64,000 nt of DNA from Vibrio hepatarius (GTDB lineage: Bacteria; Pseudomonadota; Gammaproteobacteria; Enterobacterales; Vibrionaceae). The DNA is taken from contig NZ_LHPI01000016.1 in assembly GCF_001274785.1 (NCBI RefSeq), forward strand, positions 159,541 through 223,540. Reading direction: 5' to 3'. The translations under genes were made by a program, and so were the position numbers. Shown here in pieces: positions 1-8,134 of the stretch. Under the pieces are notes generated by a model. The model was given only the letters and a program-made list of their open reading frames with translations, made no database searches and had not been told where the DNA came from. How positions within the stretch are numbered: position 1 is the first letter of the stretch; every line of letters starts with the position of its first letter.

Positions 1-678
1 CTGGTGCAGCAGAACAAAGACCGCCAACACGGCTACAACAAATCGCTGGTGGTATCGTCGCTCTACACACTGTGTGCATCCTTAGCGCCGAAAACCCTCA
101 ATGACCTGAAAAAGCGCCATCCAGATTTTACTTTTCGCTTAATTGAAGAACGGGTTGATGACATTACCCATTCAGTACTGCAAGGGCAGGCAGACATCGG
201 CATCAACACCAATCCGAATCACCCAGAATTGAACTTTGATTTACTGTTTCGCGATTACCTGTGCTTTGTTTGCCGGCAAGACCATCCGCTCGCCGAGCAT
301 AAGCAAGTCAGCTGGGAACAAGCGCATCAATACGCGTCGATTGGTGTCAGCCCCGGGAACAGTTTACGCACCCTTGCCGACGAAGCGTTTCAACGCATTG
401 GTTTAACCTATGATCCGGAGTTGAGCGCTTCGCATACCTCAACGTTATTAGGGATGATTTCCAGCGGACTAGGTTCGACGATTCTGTCGTCCACCATCGG
501 CGAGTTGAACAACAACGCGGAAATTCGCTTTATCCCGATTATTCAGCCGGTTCAGTACCGCTCGGTTGGGCTTATCACACGTAAAGAAACTCATCGAGAG
601 TTAGTTGATGAGTTCAGTTTGATTTTGAAAAAGCATGTCAGCGACTGGGGCTTTGCTGAGTTCATCCCCAGTCGTTAA
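1..678 (+). CDS. LysR-family transcriptional regulator, 3' part
   Basis: The reading frame is open through the left edge, so this is the C-terminal part of a longer gene. The roughly 225 visible residues match the effector-binding (periplasmic-binding-protein-like) domain of LysR regulators: an early segment on ligand response, a QADIGI stretch typical of the hinge region, and a late segment with SSGLGSTILSS. The N-terminal winged helix-turn-helix of about 60-90 residues must lie outside the window. It ends 6 bases before the convergent AbgT-type transporter gene, so it could regulate the amidohydrolase-transporter pair, but this is inference from position. The ligand cannot be told. Confidence 0.85.
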   Translation: MVQQNKDRQHGYNKSLVVSSLYTLCASLAPKTLNDLKKRHPDFTFRLIEERVDDITHSVLQGQADIGINTNPNHPELNFDLLFRDYLCFVCRQDHPLAEHKQVSWEQAHQYASIGVSPGNSLRTLADEAFQRIGLTYDPELSASHTSTLLGMISSGLGSTILSSTIGELNNNAEIRFIPIIQPVQYRSVGLITRKETHRELVDEFSLILKKHVSDWGFAEFIPSR

Positions 679-684
679 GCGGGG

Positions 685-2196
685 TTACATTGGTCCGACA
701 GGTAAACCCGTCAGCATGTAAATCAGGAATAGCCCGCCCCAAACACTAAACAGCACCAGAGCGTATGGCACCATCATCGCGAGGAAAGTACCAAATTTCA
801 CTTGCGGGTTATATTTGGCTATCAGTGCTAGCACCATCGGAATATATGGGTTGGTCGGCGAAATGATGTTAGTGGTTGAGTCGGCAATACGGTAGCCCAT
901 TTGCGTAACTTGCGGGTCCACGCCAAGCAACATAAACAGTGGGATAAATACCGGAGCCATGATCGCCCATTGCGCCGAGCCACTAAACACAATCATGTTC
1001 ATCAGGCCAGCAAGAATCATAAACAGCGCCATCATCGCCAGCTTTGGCATCTCGACAGACGAAATCCACTCCGCACCGTTGACCGCGATAAAGATGGCTA
1101 AGTTGGACCACTTAAACCAAGCAATGAACTGGGCAATCACAAATACCAAGACAATGTAGCCGCCAACGCCTTTGAGCGCTTTGGACATCAAATCAGGGAT
1201 ATCACTGGCTTGTTTTATCGTACCTGCTTTGACGCCGTAAACCACCGCATTCATAAAGAAGAACGCCATAATGATCGGGATAATCCCTTTTAGGAAAGGT
1301 GAAGGCACCAAACCGCCGTCTGCATTACGCAGCGGTGAATCGGCTGGCAGCAGGACGGCCAAAAGCAAAGCGATAAACACCAAAGACGCTGCTCCAGCCC
1401 ATTTCAACGCACTCTTTTGCTGAGCAGTAATTTCAAAGGACTGTTCACTATCGGCGTGGGTAGTCGCCATTTTATGCGCGAATTTAGGCTCGATGTATTT
1501 GTCGGTGATGAGCGTCCCTGTGACGACTAAAATCGGAACGGAAAGCAACATAAAGTACCAGTTTGCTGCCGGGCTGACTTCGACATGTTCGACGATGGCA
1601 GACGCTTCGGTTGAAATACCGGAAAGCAACACATCGGTGCCGGCAATAAATAGGTTAGCGGTAAACCCAGCGGCGACCGCGACAAAACCTGCGGCGATAC
1701 CGACGATTGGGTTGCGGTTGGTTGCCGCAAAAATCAGACCTGCGAGAGGGGGAACCAAAATGAATGCGGCGTCTGAGGCGAGGTTACCGATGATACCAGT
1801 GACAAAAATCGACGCGGTGACAAACTGACGCGGCGCGTTGAGCAATGATTGCTTGATTGCGCTGTCGGCCAAGCCCACTTCTTGCAATAGCCCCACCGCT
1901 AGCATCATACATAAGACCAATCCGAGCGGTTTAAATGAGACAAAGTTGTTCACTGTCGATTGTAGGATGTAAACCAGACCTTCACCGCTGATCAGGCTTT
2001 TAACGTGCACCACTTCACCCGTAGACGGATGGGTCACGCCGCCGCCAATAAACGAGAATAGCCAAGAGAGCAGCATGACGCCGAGGCAGAGGAAGATAAA
2101 TAGATAGAAGGGATGAGGGACTTTATCGCCCAGTCGCTCAATGCGGTCGATCATCGACGAGCCTGAACTCGATTTTTGCGTAATTGCAGTCGACAT
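685..2196 (-). CDS. AbgT-family transporter (p-aminobenzoyl-glutamate type)
   Basis: A 503-residue inner-membrane protein with many hydrophobic segments, close to the usual length of about 500-510 for AbgT/MtrF transporters. Known members import p-aminobenzoyl-glutamate or export sulfonamides. Residues such as GNLASDAAFILVPPLAGLIF and the late SPTNPYIPMVLALI stretch fit the family. An AAAGGAG ribosome site 8 bases upstream supports the ATG at 2196 over an in-frame start 36 bases earlier. It follows the M20 amidohydrolase gene on the same strand and is probably co-transcribed, which suggests uptake of an N-acylated amino acid that the amidohydrolase then cleaves. The substrate is inferred, not shown. 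Confidence 0.88.
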   Translation of the reverse strand: MSTAITQKSSSGSSMIDRIERLGDKVPHPFYLFIFLCLGVMLLSWLFSFIGGGVTHPSTGEVVHVKSLISGEGLVYILQSTVNNFVSFKPLGLVLCMMLAVGLLQEVGLADSAIKQSLLNAPRQFVTASIFVTGIIGNLASDAAFILVPPLAGLIFAATNRNPIVGIAAGFVAVAAGFTANLFIAGTDVLLSGISTEASAIVEHVEVSPAANWYFMLLSVPILVVTGTLITDKYIEPKFAHKMATTHADSEQSFEITAQQKSALKWAGAASLVFIALLLAVLLPADSPLRNADGGLVPSPFLKGIIPIIMAFFFMNAVVYGVKAGTIKQASDIPDLMSKALKGVGGYIVLVFVIAQFIAWFKWSNLAIFIAVNGAEWISSVEMPKLAMMALFMILAGLMNMIVFSGSAQWAIMAPVFIPLFMLLGVDPQVTQMGYRIADSTTNIISPTNPYIPMVLALIAKYNPQVKFGTFLAMMVPYALVLFSVWGGLFLIYMLTGLPVGPM

Positions 2197-2248
2197 TGTT
2201 AGAACACTCCTTTGTGTAAAGAGGGGAGTCACTTCCCCTCATTTGTTG

Positions 2249-3421
2249 TTATTGCTGTTCAATCAAATTGATAAAGTAAGCGGCGCCAATCGGCAGCAGC
2301 CGGTCGTTAAAGTCGTAGGCTTTGTTGTGCAGGCCAACGCTGCATCCTTGCTCCTCAGTGCCGTTGCCGATAAAGCCGTAGCAACCCGGTACTTTGTTGA
2401 GGAAAAAGGCGAAGTCTTCACTGGTCAGCATCGCTTCGCAGCTTGGGTTAACGTGCTCAGCACCAACGGTTTGAGCCGCTGCGGTGATCGCCCGTTGAGT
2501 TTCGTTTTCGGTGTTGACCGTTGGTGGGTGAGAAATGGGTCCGAGTTTAAATTCCGCTTGCATCCCGTGCGCTTTGGCGCTGTGAACCACCAGTTGCTCG
2601 AGTCGTTCAACCAAGCTGTCTCGTGTTTGTTGCGACAAAGTACGGAACGTACCGCTCATATGGGCCTGGTCGGCGATGGCGTTGGTGGTTTCTCCACAAT
2701 GCAGCTGTGTGACCGAAACCACCAGTGGGTCAAACGGATCGTAGCTGCGGCTGACCATGCCCTGAATACCTTGGTAAATATGGGTTGCGACCAGTAATGG
2801 ATCTTGGGTTGTGTGGGGTAAGCCAGCATGACCGCTTTTACCGTCGACAGTGACAAACAGACGGTCAGAGCTCGCCATGATTGGGCCCGTCTTAAACGCA
2901 AAATGCCCTTCAGGAATCCCCGGCATATTGTGCAGTGCGTAGCATTCGTCGATCGGGAAGCGCTCTAACACGCCGTCGGCGATCATGGTCTCGGCGCCAC
3001 CGCGACCTTCTTCTGCCGGTTGGAATATCAGCACCGCTTTGCCAGCAAAGTTACGCGATTGGGCCAAGTAACGCGCCGCGAGTAGTAACATAGTGGTGTG
3101 GCCGTCGTGGCCACAAGCGTGCATTTTACCGTCGTGGCACGAGCGGTGGGCAAATGTGTTGGCTTCATGGATGGGTAGCGCGTCCATGTCGGCGCGCAGA
3201 CCGATGCTTTTCCCGTCCCCGAGCGAGCCGTGAATCACACCCACTACGCCCGTTTTGGCGAAATCAGTACAGATTTCATCGACGCCGTACTTTTCGAGCT
3301 CGGCAACCACTAGCGCTTGGGTGTTATTTTCTTCAAAACCTAATTCTGGTTGCTTATGAATGGCATGACGGATACTAATCGCGTCGGCTAACCAAGGTTC
3401 TAAGACTTCAATAATGTTCAT
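2249..3421 (-). CDS. M20 family amidohydrolase (hippurate hydrolase/aminoacylase type)
   Basis: A 390-residue metallo-amidohydrolase that should cleave an N-acyl or N-aroyl amino acid in the cytoplasm. The metal-binding HACGHD motif is at residues 101-106 and the paired catalytic glutamates (AEEGRGGAE) are near 137-138. A dimerisation domain occupies roughly residues 180-290. AGGGGAG just upstream supports the ATG at 3421 rather than one 33 bases earlier. It is first in a two-gene unit with the AbgT-type transporter, the arrangement expected for a scavenging pathway. Specific substrate (hippurate, aminobenzoyl-glutamate, other) is not determined by sequence. Confidence 0.88.
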   Translation of the reverse strand: MNIIEVLEPWLADAISIRHAIHKQPELGFEENNTQALVVAELEKYGVDEICTDFAKTGVVGVIHGSLGDGKSIGLRADMDALPIHEANTFAHRSCHDGKMHACGHDGHTTMLLLAARYLAQSRNFAGKAVLIFQPAEEGRGGAETMIADGVLERFPIDECYALHNMPGIPEGHFAFKTGPIMASSDRLFVTVDGKSGHAGLPHTTQDPLLVATHIYQGIQGMVSRSYDPFDPLVVSVTQLHCGETTNAIADQAHMSGTFRTLSQQTRDSLVERLEQLVVHSAKAHGMQAEFKLGPISHPPTVNTENETQRAITAAAQTVGAEHVNPSCEAMLTSEDFAFFLNKVPGCYGFIGNGTEEQGCSVGLHNKAYDFNDRLLPIGAAYFINLIEQQ

Positions 3422-3456
3422 ACATCTCCCCTTTAATTGAGAGTGATTTAACACTA

Positions 3457-3513
3457 TTGAAACAATTCAAACAAACCGGATTACTACTGAAACTATTAGC
3501 GTTGCTAATAGTT
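3457..3513. promoter_or_regulatory. Candidate operator region upstream of the M20-AbgT unit
   Basis: Two inverted repeats lie 35-95 bases upstream of the amidohydrolase start: TTGAA-N4-TTCAA at 3457-3470 and a perfect 10-base-arm palindrome AACTATTAGC-GTT-GCTAATAGTT at 3491-3513. No run of T follows the second one, so it is not a terminator. They may bind the LysR protein encoded at the left edge; this is inference. Confidence 0.4.
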
Positions 3514-3533
3514 ACTTGGAGAGAGGCTAAACT

Positions 3534-3560
3534 AAAAGCCGCCCAATACTGAGCGGCTTA
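3534..3560 (-). terminator. Rho-independent terminator after the FMN reductase gene
   Basis: On the minus strand a TAAGCCGC/GCGGCTTTTA hairpin with a 10-base loop follows the stop of the FMN reductase gene directly. The T-run is short, so strength is uncertain. Confidence 0.55.
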
Positions 3561-3568
3561 AATGACGA

Positions 3569-4162
3569 TTACATCCCATAGGTAAATGGTTTACCGAGCG
3601 GCAACATGTCCTGATGCACTGGTGCTAATGCGCTCGCGTAGCAGCTGAGCAGTTTCAAAGTGTATTGGGTGCGAGCGACAAAGTCACTGTCATCGCTGTG
3701 CGCATCTTGATCGATGAGTTTATCGCTGTTGCGTACAATGAGGTGGTCAGGCAAAAAGCACACGTGGTTATTTTTGCTGCCAGTCATGCGTAATTCGCTG
3801 ATCGGGTAAACACCGTTGATACTCACGCTGACACTCACCAATAGTGCTGGTTTATGTGCCAGCTCGTTTGCTGTTGTCAGCAATAGGAAGTTTTTCAGCA
3901 CTGGGGTCGCCATCCCGTGCCATTCCGGCGTGATAAAGACAAACGCGTCAGACTCTTTCAGTTTTTGCGCAATTGGTGTCCAAACATCCCACTCTTGGCT
4001 ACCTTGCCAGACGCCTTCATTCCAAAATGGCAGGTTCAGTTCATGCAGGTCGAGGATCTCCACTTGGTCGAACTCTTGCAAAGCGTGCTGTTTGAGAAAA
4101 CGAGCTACGTTGAGACTTTGTGAATTTGCCCTTTGGCTGCCAGAGACAATCGTTAGTTTCAT
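3569..4162 (-). CDS. NAD(P)H-dependent FMN reductase family flavoprotein
   Basis: A 197-residue flavodoxin-like protein of the NADPH-dependent FMN reductase family. The GSQRANSQS motif at residues 7-15 is the usual phosphate-binding loop for FMN, and the FITPEWHGMATPVLKNF stretch near residue 80 is the second flavin-contacting loop. It probably reduces flavins, quinones or azo compounds in the cytoplasm. AAAGGAA six bases upstream supports the ATG at 4162 over one two codons earlier, which would abut the ribosome site. It lies downstream of the EamA exporter gene on the same strand with a 39-base gap, so they may share a transcript. Confidence 0.82.
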   Translation of the reverse strand: MKLTIVSGSQRANSQSLNVARFLKQHALQEFDQVEILDLHELNLPFWNEGVWQGSQEWDVWTPIAQKLKESDAFVFITPEWHGMATPVLKNFLLLTTANELAHKPALLVSVSVSINGVYPISELRMTGSKNNHVCFLPDHLIVRNSDKLIDQDAHSDDSDFVARTQYTLKLLSCYASALAPVHQDMLPLGKPFTYGM

Positions 4163-4201
4163 AATCATTTCCTTTTGAATTTAATATCTTGTTTATTGGT
4201 G

Positions 4202-5074
4202 TTATGCATTTGCAGTTTTAGGACTATGGGAGGCCAAGAAGATCGAAACCAGTATTGCTCCTGCACCTAACAATTGCAGTGGTGTGAGTATTTCATCTAA
4301 AAATACGTAACCCAACACGCTTGCCGAGACGCTACTCAGAAATCCTAGAAACGCGACGTTTGTTGCGGGAAGGCGCTCGATTCCTTTAAACCACAGTGCG
4401 TAAGCGAGTACGGCGCCCACAATGGTTAGGTAGCTGTATCCGGCCAAGTTTTTTAGCGAAATGGTCTCCGGTAGACCTTCAAACCATAGCGCGGCAGGTA
4501 ATAGAAGGATGCCTCCGACGAGGAGTTGCCAGCCAGTGAACGCCAATGTCGACATATTCTCCGGACGTCCCCAGTATTTGGTGAGCACCACGCCACTTGC
4601 CATGCTTAATGTGCCTAGTACGGCCAGAACAATCCCTTGCGCGCTGATTTGCACCGTTTCATTGATGACGATAAGCGCCACTCCAAGCACACCGAAGATT
4701 GCTGCGATGCAGTGGCTCAAAGCGATCTTACTTTTTAATACCAGCCCACTGAGCAACATCACAATGATCGGTTGGCTCGACATGACCAGTGCCGCGGTTC
4801 CTCCAGGTAGGTAGCTCGCCGCAAAAAACAGGCAGTAAAAGAACAGTCCAATGTTGAGCACGCCAAGGCAAGCGAGTTTTCCCCACCATTGTTGACTCGG
4901 AAAGCAACGCGTATAAGCGATGAGCAACAATCCCGCCGGCAGCGCACGTATCGCAGACGCGAGTAGGGGACTGTCTGCGGGTAGCAACTCAGTAGTGACG
5001 ATGTAGGTGCTGCCCCAAACGATGGGAGCAATCGCGGTGAGCAGTATTGCTTGAATCCTTTCTGCGCTGGTCAT
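4202..5074 (-). CDS. EamA/DMT-family transporter (PecM-like)
   Basis: A 290-residue inner-membrane protein with about ten hydrophobic segments arranged as two EamA repeats, the usual size for drug/metabolite exporters. AGGAGTC upstream of 5074 picks this start over one 72 bases earlier that would run through the palindromic operator. It is divergent from a MarR-family regulator, the same arrangement as pecM-pecS in plant-pathogenic enterobacteria, where PecM exports a pigment or its precursor. The substrate here is unknown. Expression is probably controlled by the regulator through the two palindromes in the intergenic region. Confidence 0.85.
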   Translation of the reverse strand: MTSAERIQAILLTAIAPIVWGSTYIVTTELLPADSPLLASAIRALPAGLLLIAYTRCFPSQQWWGKLACLGVLNIGLFFYCLFFAASYLPGGTAALVMSSQPIIVMLLSGLVLKSKIALSHCIAAIFGVLGVALIVINETVQISAQGIVLAVLGTLSMASGVVLTKYWGRPENMSTLAFTGWQLLVGGILLLPAALWFEGLPETISLKNLAGYSYLTIVGAVLAYALWFKGIERLPATNVAFLGFLSSVSASVLGYVFLDEILTPLQLLGAGAILVSIFLASHSPKTANA

Positions 5075-5089
5075 AATGACTCCTATAAA

Positions 5090-5165
5090 AGTATCTTTTT
5101 TGAAAGATTGTTTTTTAAAAGTAATGGCGTTTTTTCTTTTGGTCAAGTATCTTTTTGAAAAGATT
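5090..5165. promoter_or_regulatory. Two near-identical palindromic operators between EamA and MarR genes
   Basis: AGTATCTTTTTTGAAAGATT at 5090-5109 and AGTATCTTTTTGAAAAGATT at 5146-5165 differ at one position each way and are 56 bases apart. Each holds a dyad, ATCTTT/AAAGAT or ATCTTTT/AAAAGAT. One lies 16 bases from the exporter start and the other 32 bases from the regulator start, as expected for a MarR protein repressing both divergent genes. Confidence 0.7.
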
Positions 5166-5196
5166 TTAAGTTAGTAATGATCGTGAGGATGATGTA

Positions 5197-5676
5197 ATGG
5201 ACGGTGTAGATAAGATTCTTCAGCAGTGGCAGCAAGCACGACCTGACTTAGATTGTTCTTCGATGGGCGTGGTTGGGCGCATTCGTCGCGCGGCAAACTT
5301 CTGGGAACAGATCCATGGTCAAGTGTGCGGTGATGCTGGGATCAGTGCAATCGAGTTCGATATTCTGGCCACGCTAAGACGTAGCATCGAACCTGTCACG
5401 CCGACAACGCTGTACAAAACGTTGATGATTTCGTCTGGTGCGGTGAGTACGCGCTTAGAAGGGTTGGTACAAAAAGGTTGGGTGCACCGTGTAGCGAGCG
5501 AAAGCGACCGCAGAAGTAATCGAGTGACATTGACGGAAGACGGTGTTGCCTTTTTAGATCAGGTGCTTGAAGCGCATGTCGCGAGCATGGAACAACACTT
5601 AACTTGTCTAGACTCTGAAGAGAGGAGCGCGCTGGAAAGCCTGCTGAGTAAGTTCCTGCAAGCCGAAGTGGAATAA
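5197..5676 (+). CDS. MarR-family transcriptional regulator (PecS-like)
   Basis: A 159-residue winged-helix regulator. The N-terminus (W-QQARPDLD...MGVVGRIRR, residues 11-31) is the extra helix found in PecS-type MarR proteins; the DNA-recognition helix lies around ISSGAVSTRLEGL (residues 74-86) and the wing around ESDRRSNRVTLTEDG (residues 97-111). GAGGAT precedes the start. PecS relatives often respond to urate; whether this one does cannot be judged from sequence. It is divergent from the EamA exporter and probably represses both genes through the paired palindromes in the 122-base intergenic region. Confidence 0.88.
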   Translation: MDGVDKILQQWQQARPDLDCSSMGVVGRIRRAANFWEQIHGQVCGDAGISAIEFDILATLRRSIEPVTPTTLYKTLMISSGAVSTRLEGLVQKGWVHRVASESDRRSNRVTLTEDGVAFLDQVLEAHVASMEQHLTCLDSEERSALESLLSKFLQAEVE

Positions 5677-5745
5677 CTGATCGTACTTGCGTTTAGACAA
5701 AAAGGCGGCACAATACTCGCTTTCAGGTTTCCACGATGTATTCCA

Positions 5746-6324
5746 ATGCTGTTAATTATCGATAATTACGATTCATTTACTTACAACCTCTACCAATACT
5801 TCTGCGAGTTAGGGGCACAGGTGAAAGTCGTACGTAATGACGAAATTGATATAGCGGGTATTGAAGCGCTCAAGCCAAGTCATTTGGTGATCTCTCCTGG
5901 GCCGTGTACGCCTAACGAAGCAGGGATCTCGCTGCAAGCGATCGAATACTTTGCGGGTAAACTGCCGATCCTTGGTGTGTGTCTCGGTCATCAGGCGATT
6001 GCGCAAGTGTTTGGCGGTGAAGTGGTCCGTGCGCGACAAGTCATGCATGGCAAAACATCACCAATTCGCCACACCGACCAGAGCGTGTTTTCTGGTTTAA
6101 ATAACCCACTGACGGTGACGCGCTATCACTCTTTGGTGGTTAAAAATGGCACCTTACCAGAGTGTTTCGAGTTGACGGCTTGGACAGAACTCGCGGATGG
6201 CTCAATGGATGAAATCATGGGCTATCAACACAAGACGCTGCCTATCGAGGCGGTACAATTTCACCCTGAATCGATCAAAACAGAGCAAGGCCACGAGCTT
6301 TTAGCGAACTTTCTGCGCCGCTAA
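5746..6324 (+). CDS. pabA: Aminodeoxychorismate/anthranilate synthase glutamine amidotransferase subunit
   Basis: A 192-residue class I glutamine amidotransferase that supplies ammonia to PabB for 4-amino-4-deoxychorismate, a folate precursor. The nucleophile is Cys79 in GVCLGHQAI, with His173 and Glu175 in QFHPES completing the triad; NYDSFTYNL at the N-terminus is typical of PabA/TrpG. No partner synthase gene is adjacent, and the position before argD matches pabA in other vibrios rather than trpG. No clear ribosome-binding site is visible before the ATG. Confidence 0.93.
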   Translation: MLLIIDNYDSFTYNLYQYFCELGAQVKVVRNDEIDIAGIEALKPSHLVISPGPCTPNEAGISLQAIEYFAGKLPILGVCLGHQAIAQVFGGEVVRARQVMHGKTSPIRHTDQSVFSGLNNPLTVTRYHSLVVKNGTLPECFELTAWTELADGSMDEIMGYQHKTLPIEAVQFHPESIKTEQGHELLANFLRR

Positions 6325-6694
6325 ATCCTGACAGGGATCACTTTTCTTAACATTTTCTTCATATTCTCCGCTGTGGATATTTCTTGAAATAATATTCGCA
6401 GCCTTTGTCGCGCCTACCGTTTAGCCCTTGTTATATCTATGCTTAACCAGAGCTTATCTTTGCTATAAGAATATATTGCTTCATAAAAGTAGTGGCTTGA
6501 TGCATAAATACTCACACCTTATGAAGGTTGGTCTGATTTGATGCCTTCAAAAAGAACAAATCACTATTGAAATGGTTAATTAATTGTAAATACAATGCCG
6601 TAATTGCTTAAATGCAAAACAATGTGTGCTTTCATATTTTTGAAAGCAAGGATGCAAGAATTACCTGGCATGCGGTATCGAGAGGGAATGTGCA
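6325..6694 (+). promoter_or_regulatory. argD/ast upstream region with two ArgR-box-like sequences
   Basis: This 370-base AT-rich gap has no credible gene. TGAAATAATATTCG at 6385-6398 and TGCATAAATACTCA at 6501-6514 each match the gammaproteobacterial ARG box TGAATWWWWATTCA at 12 of 14 positions. They are 116 bases apart rather than the usual tandem spacing of about 21. Control of argD by arginine through ArgR is a reasonable inference. I see no good sigma-54 element. Confidence 0.45.
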
Positions 6695-7909
6695 ATGACA
6701 ATTGAAAATAAAGTAGAACGCGGTCTGTTTGATGAGGTAATGGTACCTTGTTACAACCCAATGGAAATGATTCCAGTAAAAGGCGAAGGCGCGCGTGTAT
6801 GGGATCAGGAAGGCAAAGAGTATATCGACTTTGCTGGTGGTATTGCCGTGAGCTGCTTAGGTCATTGTCATCCTGCAATGGTTAACGCATTGACGGAGCA
6901 AGGCAACAAGCTTTGGCACCTAAGTAACGTAATGACTAACGAGCCTGCACTACGTCTAGCGAAAAAGCTAACGGAAGTGAGCTTTGCAGAAAAAGTTTTC
7001 TTCGCTAACTCAGGCGCAGAAGCAAACGAAGCGGCGCTTAAACTTGCGCGTCGTTACGCAGCAGACCAATTTGGTCCAGAAAAATCAGAAATCATCGCAT
7101 TTAAACAAGGTTTCCACGGTCGTACATTCTTTACGGTAACCGTTGGTGGCCAAGCAGCTTACTCTGACGGTTTTGGGCCTAAGCCAGGTGATGTCACTCA
7201 CCTGCCGTACAACGATGTCGACGCACTTCGCGAGCACATCTCGGATCGCACCTGTGCGATCATGATGGAGCCACTACAAGGCGAGGGCGGCATCATCGCA
7301 CCAACAGATGAGTTCATTCAGACCGTACGTGAACTGTGTGACAAGTACAACGCCCTGCTTATCTTTGATGAAGTACAAACAGGTAACGGTCGTACTGGTC
7401 ACTTCTACGCGTACCAAGGTCTAGGTGTGACACCTGATATTCTAAGCACCGCGAAATCACTGGGTGGTGGCTTCCCTATCGGTGCAATGCTGACAACAAC
7501 GGAACTTGCCCAGCACCTGAAAGTAGGTACACACGGTTCAACTTACGGTGGTAACCCACTGGCGTGTGCGGTTGCTGAAGCGGTGGTTGATGTTGTGAGC
7601 CAACCTGAAACACTGGCAGGCGTAGCGGAGCGTGAAGCACTATTCCGTGAAGGTCTAGCTAAACTCAATGATAAATACCAAATCTTTGCAGAAGTACGCG
7701 GTAAAGGCTTACTTCTGGGCGCTGCTCTGAATGATGAGTGGCAAGGCCGCGCTCGCGACGTACTGGTTGCAGCGGGTAAAGAAGGTTTGATGGTGTTGGT
7801 TGCTGGCGCGAACGTGGTTCGTTTCACTCCATCACTAGTCATCACTAAAGAAGAAATCCAAGAAGGATTATCTCGACTAGATAAAGCTCTAGCGACACTA
7901 ACAAAATAA
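6695..7909 (+). CDS. argD: Acetylornithine/succinylornithine aminotransferase
   Basis: A 404-residue class III PLP aminotransferase. The [12 protein letters not shown] segment binds the cofactor ring and Lys254 in STAKSLGGG is the Schiff-base lysine. The enzyme interconverts N-acetylornithine (or N-succinylornithine) and the semialdehyde, serving arginine synthesis and the AST catabolic pathway. It precedes astA and astD, which supports the catabolic (astC) role, but vibrios often use one enzyme for both. GAGAGGGA lies before the ATG. Confidence 0.93.
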   Translation: MTIENKVERGLFDEVMVPCYNPMEMIPVKGEGARVWDQEGKEYIDFAGGIAVSCLGHCHPAMVNALTEQGNKLWHLSNVMTNEPALRLAKKLTEVSFAEKVFFANSGAEANEAALKLARRYAADQFGPEKSEIIAFKQGFHGRTFFTVTVGGQAAYSDGFGPKPGDVTHLPYNDVDALREHISDRTCAIMMEPLQGEGGIIAPTDEFIQTVRELCDKYNALLIFDEVQTGNGRTGHFYAYQGLGVTPDILSTAKSLGGGFPIGAMLTTTELAQHLKVGTHGSTYGGNPLACAVAEAVVDVVSQPETLAGVAEREALFREGLAKLNDKYQIFAEVRGKGLLLGAALNDEWQGRARDVLVAAGKEGLMVLVAGANVVRFTPSLVITKEEIQEGLSRLDKALATLTK

Positions 7910-7921
7910 CTATAACACCTA

Positions 7922-7949
7922 GGAAGATCGCTTATTCAAGTGATCTTCC
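7922..7949 (+). promoter_or_regulatory. Strong hairpin between argD and astA
   Basis: GGAAGATCGCTT-ATTC-AAGTGATCTTCC forms a 12-pair stem (one G-T pair) with a 4-base loop starting 13 bases after the argD stop. No T-run follows, so it is more likely an RNA-processing or stability element than a terminator. Confidence 0.5.
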
Positions 7950-7981
7950 ATACCATTGCCACTGGGCATGTGTTCAAAATA

Positions 7982-8080
7982 TTGCTTAGGGAAAATCACT
8001 TAGAACAAGGCGTAGATTGCAGCGAGCTAGCGGGTCTAACTTCAAAATCTACAACGCAGTTATTAGTGATTTAAGCAAGC
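7982..8080. repeat. Imperfect palindromic intergenic element
   Basis: The outer arms TTGCTTA...AATCACTTAGAAC...GCGTAGATT (7982-8018) and AATCTACAACGC...TTAGTGATTTAAGCAAG (8046-8079) are inverted copies with small gaps. The element fills most of the space between the argD hairpin and astA and does not encode protein. Size and shape resemble short dispersed palindromic elements such as ERIC, but only one copy is present in this window, so its repetitive nature is an inference. Confidence 0.55.
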
Positions 8081-8134
8081 AAGGATGAATAGATGACCGG
8101 TGGCAGTGGTATCAAGCATCAGGAGGGAGTATCG

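Noticed and set aside
1493..1828. Plus-strand frame inside the AbgT gene
   Set aside because: Low-complexity Ala/Thr/Pro product opposite the transporter; no start signals.
6665..6680. Sigma-54-like TGGCAT-N7-TCG before argD
   Set aside because: The -12 GC is missing (CG instead) and it is too near the start codon to leave a leader.
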